From Clavelina lepadiformis (taxonomy: Eukaryota; Chordata; Ascidiacea; Aplousobranchia; Clavelinidae): a stretch of DNA of 64,000 nucleotides. The first letter of the stretch is position 1. Each line of letters begins with the position of its first letter. The translations under genes were made by a program, and so were the position numbers. Under the pieces are notes generated by a model. It ran no database searches. It saw only the letters and a list, made by a program, of their open reading frames with translations, and was not told where the DNA came from. The stretch covers positions 7,998,001 to 8,062,000 of the forward strand of contig NC_135242.1 of assembly GCF_947623445.1 (NCBI RefSeq), in the 5' to 3' direction. Positions 49,601-64,000 of the stretch are shown one piece after another.

Positions 49601-51347
49601 AGATTAAAACCGAAAAGTTGAGGTGTGCGAGATTGAGGTAAACTGACCAACGTTTTTATACCTTTAAATGTAATCAGGCAATAGCATACTTTTTAAAACA
49701 GGTTAGAGGTGGTCAGCTGTTGTTAACAATTTAGTTAAATAACTTTTTTCTTGGTATGTTTGATTAGCTAAAAATCAATGGCATTACAAAGCGTTACCTC
49801 AGTGCCTTGTGATCATAACACAATCTAATCTGCTTCAACTAACAGGCCAAAGTCCCAGCCGGAACAGTCGGTTTCTGTACGTTGGCGCGGGAGCCGAAGT
49901 ACTTCGCAGTACTCCAAGGGTCGAAACAAGTACCACCGTGGCCGGGGCAGAGGAAACTTCCTGGGGGCAGGAAGCTCTTATTAGCCGAGTTAGTTTTGCA
50001 AACTCGCAAAATGTCGAACAGGGGTATGTAAAATGTTGCTGAGTGTACAAATTTTGACAGTAATTTACATTCACTTGGTGGTAAAGTAGGCAGCTTCACC
50101 AGATCACTTCAGTACATTTTAATCTGGATGTTTCCTCTTTGCTGCTTGTCAAACTGTCTTTCGCTTGCTGATATGCAACTTCCAGTGGTACAATGTCTTT
50201 AAATTCGTTCGATTGCATGTTTTGTGTGTTACAGCGGAGATGGGATTGTATCTGCACGGAATGTCAAATCGTCGAACCCAAATGTAACGCCCAAAAAGAA
50301 AAAATCGTCACTTCGACCAGTCCGGTAGTTTAACAAATTTACCGAGTATCTCAATCAATGAACCTAAACAAAATTGTTCTATTTTTCAGGAAACCTTTAT
50401 TTCGTTATTGTTATGACTGTGGTCGTTCCGTGGGTGTGCGCCTCACGTCATGTACCCGCTGCCATGAAGTTTTCTACTGCAGCAGAGCTTGTAAAATGAA
50501 AGCATGGGAAGAACGTCATAAAAACGAATGCTTAAGAATGAAAGGTAAAATTTTATGTATGGTTCTATTTTATATTCCAATTCGATTTAAATCGAAAATT
50601 AATGCAGTGATGCTCCCATGCACTGATGTCGGATAGCAAAAGATATCTCATTTTTTTAAATTGCCGCTTTGTACTGTTTTAGCTGCGTTTCGTGAGCAGA
50701 GTCCCATGCCGACTCCATCAGAAGTTGCTGAGATATTTGCCGTGCACACTCTTGATGAAACGATGGAACGAGCTCAGATTAAGTCAAACTCCATCATCGA
50801 TTCGATCCTCAACCAGCAAATGGCCATCGCTGAGGAGACCATCCAGACTACTGTGTCCAGAAGGAATCTGTTCGGACCCCGGAGTGCTTTGAGCAGCAGA
50901 TCAGCACGGACACGATGTCTCGATTCGTCAGCAAAGAACCGTCGAACGGCCAGTGGAAGGTAAGTGTACGGTGATTTCCGTAATTCTAATGAAGTGTTAT
51001 TACGTAATTATAGGAATATATTTTGTAGTAGGCAATGTTAAATCATATGAATAGTAACCTAAATCACAACATAAGTTATTATATTTCGTTTTAGCTAGAC
51101 TACACTATCCTCATGCCTAGCTTTTAGGAGCCGATAAACTTAATCAATATCACAAACCAATTTAATACATTTCTTAAGTAGGTCCGAGAAAGCATCAGCT
51201 GCCATCAGAACTGGCAAAGGACGGAGACAAAATCCAGCCAAGGTTGGAACTGCCACCCGTGTTCGCGTCGGCAAAGATGTTGTGTTTGGTACAACGGGAA
51301 TGACCTTGACAGAACTGGGTATTACAGAAAACTACAGTTTTAATTGA
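43617..51347 (+). CDS. ankmy1: ANKMY1-like protein (MORN, ankyrin and MYND domains)
   Basis: The domain order matches ANKMY1, a poorly understood protein. Exons: 43617-43940, 44323-44952, 45206-45499, 45734-45907, 45996-46180, 46270-46412, 46505-46688, 46816-46987, 47283-47432, 48086-48226, 48477-48584, 48659-48790, 48939-49091, 49225-49345, 49559-49637, about 49853-50023, 50235-50324, 50390-50544, 50683-50959, 51182-51347. About 1282 residues, longer than the 941 of human. MORN repeats fill exons 1-2 ([37 protein letters not shown]). Ankyrin repeats run from exon 3 ([20 protein letters not shown]) through exon 12, interrupted by an Arg/Ser-rich linker in exons 4-6. Exon 18 is a MYND zinc finger ([41 protein letters not shown]). 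The tail is basic and ends ENYSFN. The junction of exons 15-16 is uncertain: only an AAAG/T acceptor keeps the frame; the better ACAG/G site leads to a stop. Confidence 0.88.
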
Positions 51348-53185
51348 TTGTTTCTCTCTCTGTACGTATTTTAATTGATTTAATTATTGGTTCGGTGCTA
51401 GGTACATTAGGTGCAGATACAATCCCGTGCTGTTTGAATGATTTTTTTCTGTATTGTTTGCTAAGAATATGCCTGCACAACTTTTGTCACGGTTATTTCA
51501 CGTCTGAATTTACTTTCTTACTTATTTTCGATATTTTATGTCAATGTTAGCCGGTACTACTCTGCGTCATTCAGCACATCTGTTGTACATTAAGATAAAT
51601 ATTTAGACGATTGTTTTGTTTTAATTACCTTCATCATACCACTGTTAACTTCCTTTAACTACCAGTCGTGTATCATTATTGGGTAGTAACTGCTGCTGCA
51701 CTTCGCGCTAGATTGATTTTTCTTTTTAACAAACTACCTTTTTCATGCGTTTGCTTTTTATACACTATGACTAGTTTATAATTTGTAGCAATATCTCATT
51801 CGGCCAAATTACAAATTTTTGTTGCCAAATAGCTTGTGCCAAATCAATCTAATCGTAGTAATTAGTTAATTACTTTTCATCCATTTAGTTTAAAAGCCTG
51901 AGCGGATTATTAATTAGTTAAAAGAAATTATATATCGCTTGTAGCATCTGTAATTTTTCAATTCATATTTTCTTTTCATCTGCAATTCGGTAGCATGTAC
52001 AATATATAAACTGTAGTAGGTTCGACTGATTTTCGTTATCTTGCATGTATGATGCAAGAAGACGAAATTACTTAAATTAGTTTTTGCTTTTATCTCTATA
52101 TTGGTCCATTAACATTTCTGTATGTTTAAGCTTCTAGATTCATTGATATTTTTGCGTTGAAATATCTCGCGCATTCGCATTGAGGCGTGAATTTAATTAA
52201 TACAATCGCTTTGTTGATTCTGATTGGTGAAGCTGTTAGCACTTTGCAGCGTTTATTTGGGTTAGAATTAATCATTGAGGGAGCATAAATTGTATGAGTC
52301 ATTACAAGTCAAGCGATAAAATCGGGTGCAATGACGCAATGATCATATGCAAGAAGCAACCTAAAACAATTTAATGTTTTCTAAATGGTTTTCCGTGAAC
52401 ATCTGCTTGAACTTACCACGTCACCCAAATTTCAACATTCATGTATTGACAAACACTGACCCCTGTGTTATACACACTCTAAGTCACATGACGATGATAT
52501 GCAGATACAGTGTGACATGAAAGTTTCGTCGTGTTGGAACTTTTAACATTGTTACGCCCGTACGGGAACTAAAATTCGCCCTATACTGTACATAATACTG
52601 CACAACTAACCGTAACGCGGCCCGTGGTTCGCATGTGTGTAAGCCAATTTATTATACGATCGGCGTTTTCCTATCAATACACTGAACAACATCACGATTT
52701 CGAGTTTATTACAATTTCCTTTTACGTACACATAGCGGTATCCAGATAGCGTATACATTAAACGTGACACAAAGACAATAAAATTATAATCGGCCGAGGC
52801 GCGACATGCATACTCTCGCCAAAGTCTATAGAGTCCGAAGCAGTGAATACCGCAATTCGCCAGTTGCACTTCTAACGGGGTTCGTAAATCATGGTTGTTT
52901 AAAGTGGGTGTGGTCCGCGAACTTAAACAGTAGGGTCAAGTTTTCCAGGACGAAACTGCCAAGACAACGTTAAATGCATCACGAGATCAATTACTAGATG
53001 CGAGAATGAATTATTGATGCTTAACTTGCGCCAGTCAAATGCCTTTGTAGACGCACAAGCACTTTTGTAGGTCGAGTTCTGAGCGTTATGGCACGATTGG
53101 GTCGTCGGCTGTGGCTTCTGGGGAATTCCAGTTTCAGAATTTTCAATAATTTATAAACTAACGATGGCCGAAGCACTTTCACAAC

Positions 53186-53251
53186 ATGGCACCAACAAAA
53201 CTGTGGGGCATGAACGCTAAGGGGCCTAAAACACCCGACAAGCGAAAACAG
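53186..53251 (+). CDS. Possible first coding exon
   Basis: ATG opens MAPTKLWGMNAKGPKTPDKRKQ (22 residues, basic) and ends exactly at a consensus CAG/GTAAGT donor. This has the look of a first coding exon of a plus-strand gene. Splicing to the TACATAG/TTGCGT acceptor near 53701 would add only about 25 residues before a stop. No family recognised. Confidence 0.3.
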
Positions 53252-53694
53252 GTAAGTTACGTTGACATTTGTCTATCTAAGTGTACACAATAGAAACATA
53301 TGTACTACCTATTATATCAGCTTTTGTAAAAGTTAAGAACGGCATTTGGTCGTGACAAAGATGCATAAAACGTGGCACAAAGTTAGCACCATTATTAGAA
53401 ACATGGCGAATTTGTACAAATTTGCAGCAGCGTATTGATAACAATTCCAAACACCTAAAACTATTTGTCAAGTGCATGCACATCAACTATTATTATCATT
53501 GATGATGATTCAATTGGAGCAGCTTATGGAAAAAACTTTCAAAAGTAGGAAGTTGCAGTATAAGTAATATCACCAGTGGGCTAACTGTTATTAAAAGCAA
53601 GAATATACAGATAATTAAATATATCAGTAATCCAGCAAAAAGTTTGCATATCTCCTCACACTTTGAAGCTGAGCTAACCTGAAGGAGAATTTTA

Positions 53695-53920
53695 CATAGT
53701 TGCGTTCACTTTACAAATTATTACATTGGTTATGTCTTCGAAACTATGCATTTGGAGGTGAAGGAAAAGAGTCGTAACTCTAAGCAGCATATCGGGAAAG
53801 CCATTGGTATGAAGGGAAAACAAGCTGAATTATTTTCCACTGAGTATCAGGCTTCGTGTAACTGGTGTTTGAAATCAATTGTCACCGAGAACAACTTCAA
53901 TATACTTATAATCCTAAAAT
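53695..53920 (+). CDS. Possible exon or short frame
   Basis: Open frame with protein-like content: YYIGYVFETMHLEVKEKSRN, then KQHIGKAIGMKGKQAELFST, then CNWCLKSIVTENNF and a stop. Frame and acceptor do not join cleanly to the candidate exon at 53186. It may be a transposon scrap or part of the RAB6 3' UTR read on the wrong strand. Confidence 0.2.
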
Positions 53921-54059
53921 AGCAACTTGATAAATACAAATATACTTATTAGCAAAAAAAAAACAATAAAATTCAACTGCTTTGTCTATAGGTTTCTCCT
54001 GAAGAGCGTTAGTGGTAACAACCGATGTTTCGATAGTCTTGATGGATTGAAGATTGATC

Positions 54060-58621
<4,562 letters not shown>

Positions 58622-59084
58622 TTTGAAAGGGCTAGTATTCAGAAATGTATTATAAGAATTTTAAGGAAACACAAAGTAGCCTAGTCGCTGAAAAGTAAAA
58701 ACAAAAAGTGAGTGAAAAACATCCATATTTATATATAATATACTAGCAGTGTCCCTAAGCCTGTGCAAATAAAATGTCATAAGAAAAACTACTACCACTT
58801 GCTGCTATAAATCCTTATAAACTAGAATGAAATCTAAGAGTATGTTTTCAAATAAACACAGTCAACTTTGTATAAAACTGTAGATTGGTGATTGTAAGCT
58901 TGGTCTAATGACTTGGCATGTACCAAAAGTTTACTAAGTTTGGTTGCATTTATTCTAGTAAAAGCAAAAGCTCTGTCAAAACCTAACCAAAATTTTACCA
59001 AAAACATGTCAATGGTAAGCAAAATACATAATAAGCTGGAATCTGATTAGGATTTATTTTGACAACAATTTCCCAAATCATTTT
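58622..59084. other. RAB6 upstream region
   Basis: Presumed RAB6 promoter and 5' UTR, followed by AT-rich DNA up to the LINE. No clear TATA box or other motif identified. Confidence 0.4.
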
Positions 59085-59353
59085 GCCTGGAGGCAAGGCC
59101 TTTACAAGGTTTCTTTGGTACAAACTCTATTAGTAGTTTATGGAACTTTCTCGGCTGTCAACTTTGCTGTGTCTTTCATTCAGTACATGACCATCTCAGT
59201 AGGTGTTCCCCAAGATGTTTTCTTATATCTTCCACCTCATGTCCTCGCTGTTAACTCAGCTTATGGTACTCATTTCTGCTACCCGCATTTCTCCGATGTC
59301 TACAATCTTAAGGGCTCAATATTCAGCACCACAAGTCTACAACGTATCACATC

Positions 59354-61094
59354 TAGGGATGCACAATACAGAATATCGAATCTTAGAGATTCGAATCTCA
59401 ATGTATTCGAATCTTATTTGCGGATTCGAAATTAAATCTGTTAAATGAACAGTGTGCGATGTTAAACAAATGTCAAGTTGATATTTTCCGTCTTGCGCGC
59501 CGCCTTTTTTCTTCATAGACTGTTTGTTCCAAGCGCCTATTTTCTTCCTTCATAGGGTTCACGCAGTTATCAGAACTGCAGAGTGCAGACACGCAGTGTG
59601 TTCCCGTACGAGTAAATAATTTGTCCTGCCTAGATTTTAGTTTAATCATCCGTAACGAAAAACGCCAAGAAAAAGCTTAAGTTTGCACGCGCTGCATGTG
59701 TGTGCGGGCGAATGATTCATTACGTGTGCTGTGCAGTGCAGTCGCGCACGCATTGATTCACTCACCAACCATGCGCTTGAGATTCGTAAACAAGTAAGCA
59801 GTAGACTGTATGTAAGTGTAGAGGAATAAGGTAATCTATTAATTATTATCACTGCGTCATGTCGACTGGTCGTGGGCGAAAAAAAAGTTCCAGCGTGTGG
59901 GAACATTTTTGTAAGCCAGATGAAAAGAATAGCGTGGTTTGTCGCCATTGCAAGGCAATTTTATCATATTGCAACAGTACTGGCAGTCTGTTGAAGCACT
60001 TGAAGAAAAAGCATGTGTTCTTAAATATCAGCGGAATTGAAGGCAGTCTCTCTTCAAGCGCAAATAACAACAGTAGGAAGTAGGAACAACACCAGTAGGA
60101 ATTACAACAGTCCAAGGACTCGTGGAAGAATTGTTACCTCTAAAGCTGGCCAGTGACTTTATTGAAGGAGATAAACATGTGACAACTGCAGCCATTATAC
60201 CATTAATTAAAGGGCTGTTGAGTAACTACTCAAGCTCCTTCTCTACAAGCAGTGCAAGTGTGCATATTTCTGCATTTAGACAAAAGATTAAATCTGCTAT
60301 AGAATGCAGATTTGCCTTTGCTGTTGCATCTGATGATGTTCCATTTCCATCTTTATTTGATATGGCAACATGGCTTCACCCAGCATACAAAGAAAAGTAT
60401 TTTAAACCGCATCATGCTACAAGGGTTCACCTGCATTTAAAATCAGAAATGATTTCTGACACAACCATAGCAGTGATAGCACCACCCCGTAATCCCATTC
60501 CTGTTGGCGACAGCACCACCAGTTCTGTTTCCATGATGGAAAATTAGTTTAATTTAGGAATGGAGGTGCAACAAAGCAACCAAGAAGATGCAGATGATGA
60601 GGGAGCTGACATTGACACTATCATAACTAATAAGGTTTCAGCCTACCTAAAAGATAACTCCAATAAAACAGACGTGTTGGAGTATTGGAACTTAAAAAAA
60701 AGAATTACCGAAAGTCACTTAGAAGCACTGAATATCCTACATTGCAACAAGCAGCTTCTTGATTAATTTGATGATTCGATGTGTAAATGTGTTACCTCCG
60801 AAAAGTATGGTATTAAGACTGTTGGTAGTGCAGGTGACAAGAACTACACGGCTCTATGCTTTAATATGAATCGTATGATGCTTGATTTAGCATATGTTAT
60901 ACTGTTTGTCATGTGATACTAATACAATTCAAAATAATGTACAAATATTTTTGCTTTTTGTTCGTTATTATTTGGAAAAAATTGCCTAGAAAAAATTGCC
61001 GCGTAATTTCAGAATAGATTCGAAATTCTGGATTCGAAATTAAGTATTCTAGAATATTCTAGAATAGCCAGGTATTCTGTATTGTGCATCCCTA
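59354..61094 (+). mobile_element. Internally deleted hAT transposon (ZBED-like)
   Basis: 1741 bases with identical terminal inverted repeats of 22 bases starting TAGGGATGCACAATACAGAA and a perfect 8-base target duplication ATCACATC (59346-59353 and 61095-61102). It sits inside the LINE, which reads on across the insertion. TTCGAAT-type subterminal motifs recur in both arms. Identical ends and perfect duplication point to a fairly recent insertion. The coding region is broken and shortened, so it is non-autonomous. Confidence 0.92.
59859..60769 (+). pseudogene. Remains of a ZBED-like hAT transposase
   Basis: Three open pieces. 59859-60083 starts MSTGRGRKKSSSVWEHFCKP and has a BED zinc finger (VVCRHCKAILSYCNSTGSLL-KHLKKKH). 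60122-60547 has LASDFIEGDKHVTTAAIIPL, then MATWLHPAYKEKYF, which is the late-core hAT region. 60560-60769 ends VLEYWNLKKRITESHLEALN, the start of the hAT dimerisation domain. The catalytic Asp blocks between the BED finger and the late core are missing, and stops separate the pieces. Closest in plan to ZBED1/ZBED4-type transposases. Confidence 0.85.
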
Positions 61095-62930
61095 ATCACA
61101 TCTTAGATATCACACATGCTTTATACAACTTTCCTTTCAACCATAAAGACAGGGTTTTTCCACGAAGTACATTTAATAACAACGTACAGAATTATTCTCC
61201 AATCAGCTACAAGCTGTATTCTTGCGGTTACCACTCCTAACTTCTCCATCCTTTCTCAGCATATCAGCCAAGTAGTGAAATTATTCAACTCGATCAACCT
61301 CGATGTCATCATCTCCAAGCTTCACATATGACTTGTTCTTTTCCTTGAATCCACCACAACTACATATACTACATACAGAAGTCCTCACTCATGTCAGTAA
61401 ATCATGAGTTCCTGAACATCTCTTGCACATCGGACATAGAAATGAATTTCTCACAACCTTCTGTCCAGGTAATATGATCGCTTTGTTCTAACTCACATTG
61501 CCTTAGTTTTTCTAACATCCACTTATCAGTCCTTTACTCCCTAAAGTTTCGTTTCATCTTTGTTACTTCTCTCCCGCATGTTTCCAACTGTTTTCCAGAA
61601 CTATCAAATCATTTGCATACAAAATTTTTCATGTTTTTGTTTAAACTATCACTTAACACATGCAAACAATTGCAAAGAGTATTAGGCAAATTACTGAGCC
61701 TTGATGCACTTTAACTTTAACTTAAAACAATTTGCCTTCAATTTGCACTAATATCTTGACTTCCCAGTTTATCTTGACCACATCATGTCAGGCTCTATCA
61801 CTCCCCTTCTCCTGTTGTGCCCACCAAATTAACTCCCTCTGAAAGTGATCAAAAGCTTTCTCTAGTCTAGATCGATGAATACCATATGTCAGACCAGTCC
61901 AACCTTCCTATGTTTATCCATCAGAGGTCTCGCTGCAAAGATAGCATAACTAATCCTTCTGCCAGGTAAAAATTCCATTTGAAGTCAATTGATCTCGACA
62001 ACTTTTCAAATTCTAGCTTCAAAGACTTTTCTAAAACTTTCATTGCATGTTCAATCATTTTTAAACTATTATACTTGGAATATTCTTTTGTGTCTCCTCT
62101 ACCCTTATAATTGGTGTCAGGATGCCATCTGTTTTATGCCCACCAAATTCCTTACTAAGTTTTTACATTACAAATTCATTCTTAAGTCCAAAACCAAAAC
62201 CTCCAAGTTAAAATTGTCCATCTCCATCATATCTGGTAAAATTGTGGCACACGTGACCATTGAAGTCTCCAAACAGCACAAATGTTCCTTGTACTTTCAT
62301 CATCTTCTTGCTCAGCATTTTATAAAACAATTTTTTTCTTCACCACTCAAGCCACAATAAGGGACAGAGACAAACATAGTCACAAGTTTTGTTTCCTTCA
62401 ATTCCAACAGTATTGTTCTTCCAAGTACTTGCCTGGTCTCTATTACTTGCCATGCAAAATCAATACCAAACAAACTCCATAATGTTCAGTTGATGTCACT
62501 CTCCAATATATTTTGCACGAACAATTTTCTCCATTTACAGTCTTAACCCTTGGTTCTTGTATCTCATCTCCTTTAGTCCCGTGACATCTACATCCCATCA
62601 CCATAACATATCTACCACCTCTAAACTTTTTCTCACCAACGGGCCCATATTTGCTGTAGAAAATCTGAGGGTTTGGATCAATTTTCGAGTACCAATGTCG
62701 GAAGCACCGATTTTCCCCTTTTTTTAAGGGTATCTCCTTGTGTCTGTCCTACAGACCTTAACAGGCACCTTTTTATAAACTCATACCATAATGCATGTTT
62801 CTGCCTTCAAGGCCTTGCCATATTTTCCTGCCTTAATAGTGGTATATTAACTTTGTTGCAAATACATTTACCACCATCTGTGACAGCACAATTCTTCGAC
62901 CCACAATTAGGACAAACAATAAATAAATAA

Positions 62931-64000
62931 TTCAATGAGACTAACAGAGCATTTAGAACTGTGACATCATATTTCACCAGAAATGGAAATTGGGCCAGAC
63001 TAAAAGATGGAAATTATGGCAACAGTAAGCAATGAATAAAACATCAGGAAATGAAAAAATCTCACTTCAGCCTTTGCACTAATGGAATTAATGTAGAAAA
63101 ATGGCAATGTTAACTGTAACATTAAAAACTGAACCAGAAAAAAGTTACAAAAAAACGAATATATACAAAGAATATAGTACGTTAAAAAAATGATCTTTTT
63201 TAAGATAACAGTAACTTTAACCGTCTTGTGAAAAAATGATAAATTGTTTATAAATTAAAATCTTTTATCTATGTTTATACTTGTACCAAGATGTTAAATA
63301 CGGTAAAATCTGAATCAACTTTGTTTTCTTATTGTAAATTATGTTCGTAAAAAATTTGGCAAAGCACATGAGAGGGTGACGTCCTAAAACAAATAGATTT
63401 TAATTATTTTGTAGATATTTTAACTACCCTTATCAAGAATTTACCTCAAGTTTTTTTGTTAGGACAGTGACGAATAATGATATGTCTCAGCACCATTTTT
63501 CTCTCTCATATCTCTGATGTAACCCAGCTTCATACAATGTTCTTTTCTGGCAACAATTTATGTTTTAGTGCATTTAAAGTGCTACCGATGTAGCAATATA
63601 ACCAAGCAATGAAAGTGTAAATTTTTCCTACGACCAAATAAAGGTACACGTTTGCTACATACTACGTGACAAAACACTTCACAGATTCGGTCTTTAAACA
63701 TTTTGCAAGTTGAAAAAAAGAAAGAAAAAATTGGCAATTCAACCTTGTTGAGTGAGAGACCTATTTGTGCATTCATTTCAGTACAGTGGATAGTAGCATA
63801 AAAAGAGAAAACAATCATTTTTCACAGTGTGCTTTGAAGCCTAGATCTACCGTAATAAAATTATAAAGGTTATATAATTTATTTAATGTCAAACACTAAC
63901 AAAACATTAATCAGTTTCAACTTCAGGGTGCAGACGAAAATAACGGTGTACGAAATCAGCGCTTGCACTAACACGTTACAAACAACTTAACTGAGCAAAT
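62931..64000. other. Right edge, no gene recognised
   Basis: AT-rich. A minus frame at 63582-63818 shows no domain or splice support. GCATTTAGAACTGTGACATCATATTTCACCAG near 62948 recalls parts of families B and C. Confidence 0.45.

Larger units (their letters stand above)
51348..54059. other. Spacer between convergent ANKMY1 and RAB6
   Basis: Holds the 3' UTRs of both genes, AT-rich DNA and two coding-looking plus-strand pieces described separately (53186-53251 and 53695-53920). No RNA gene recognised. The frame at 52606-52869 on the minus strand has no motif. Confidence 0.45.
59085..62930 (-). mobile_element. Decayed LINE, RTE-like, on the minus strand
   Basis: Read on the minus strand. An endonuclease remnant (about 62560-62240) contains LFGDFNGHVCHNF, matching the GDFNAHVG box of APE-type nucleases. 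An RT remnant (about 61990-61850) reads EFLPGRRISYAIFAARPLMD, then HMVFIDL, matching the FxPGRS-TDAIF-LMDKHR and MVFIDLEKAFD blocks of RTE and related LINEs. A C-terminal remnant at 59353-59100 includes a GEMRVAEMSTIS-like EMRMLRWM block. Several stops and frame changes show that it is old. It is split by a hAT insertion at 59354-61094. Ends are approximate and the 3' tail was not identified. Confidence 0.75.

Overview
The window is nuclear DNA of an AT-rich animal genome with short introns. The spliced genes are clearly metazoan: NAA10, DNAJB9/ERdj4, an MFSD8/CLN7-type transporter, TMEM107, enolase, ANKMY1, RAB6 and a C2H2 zinc-finger gene. TMEM107 (ciliary transition zone) and ANKMY1 fit an animal with cilia. 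Compact introns, gene spacing and repeat content would suit an ascidian tunicate or a similar invertebrate deuterostome. That placement is inference; nothing here fixes the species.

Layout. 1-2725 (+) is the 3' part of an unrecognised gene. 3945-5054 (-) is a six-finger zinc-finger gene, followed at 5471-7081 (-) by complete five-exon NAA10 with a foldback element in intron 2. 7.1-14.1 kb holds no host gene: dispersed repeats, an L1-like LINE scrap and a pogo-like element. 14173-16728 (-) is DNAJB9. 21810-24539 (-) is the MFSD8-like transporter. 29457-30336 (+) is TMEM107, tail-to-tail with enolase at 30661-33201 (-). 35371-37943 is a hAT transposon with a nearly open transposase, directly followed by a 482-bp hAT-type MITE. 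41967-43246 is a pogo-type element carrying a piece of ribosomal DNA (3' 18S, ITS1, 5.8S, ITS2, 5' 28S). It ends 370 bp before the start codon of ANKMY1 (43617-51347, +, 20 exons). 54060-58621 (-) is RAB6. From 59.1 to 62.9 kb lies a decayed LINE into which an internally deleted hAT (59354-61094) has jumped.

Exon maps come from reading splice sites and checking that phases add up. For seven genes (NAA10, DNAJB9, MFSD8, TMEM107, ENO, RAB6 and, with one doubtful junction, ANKMY1) every exon joins in frame from ATG to stop. The genes are ordinary housekeeping, secretory, ciliary and lysosomal functions and do not form a pathway.

The most unusual item is the rDNA-carrying DNA transposon. Next come a module of about 200 bp shared by a pogo-type and a hAT-type element, an SEEL ER-retrieval-like tail on DNAJB9, and an MFSD8 alternative end that would drop a dileucine sorting signal.
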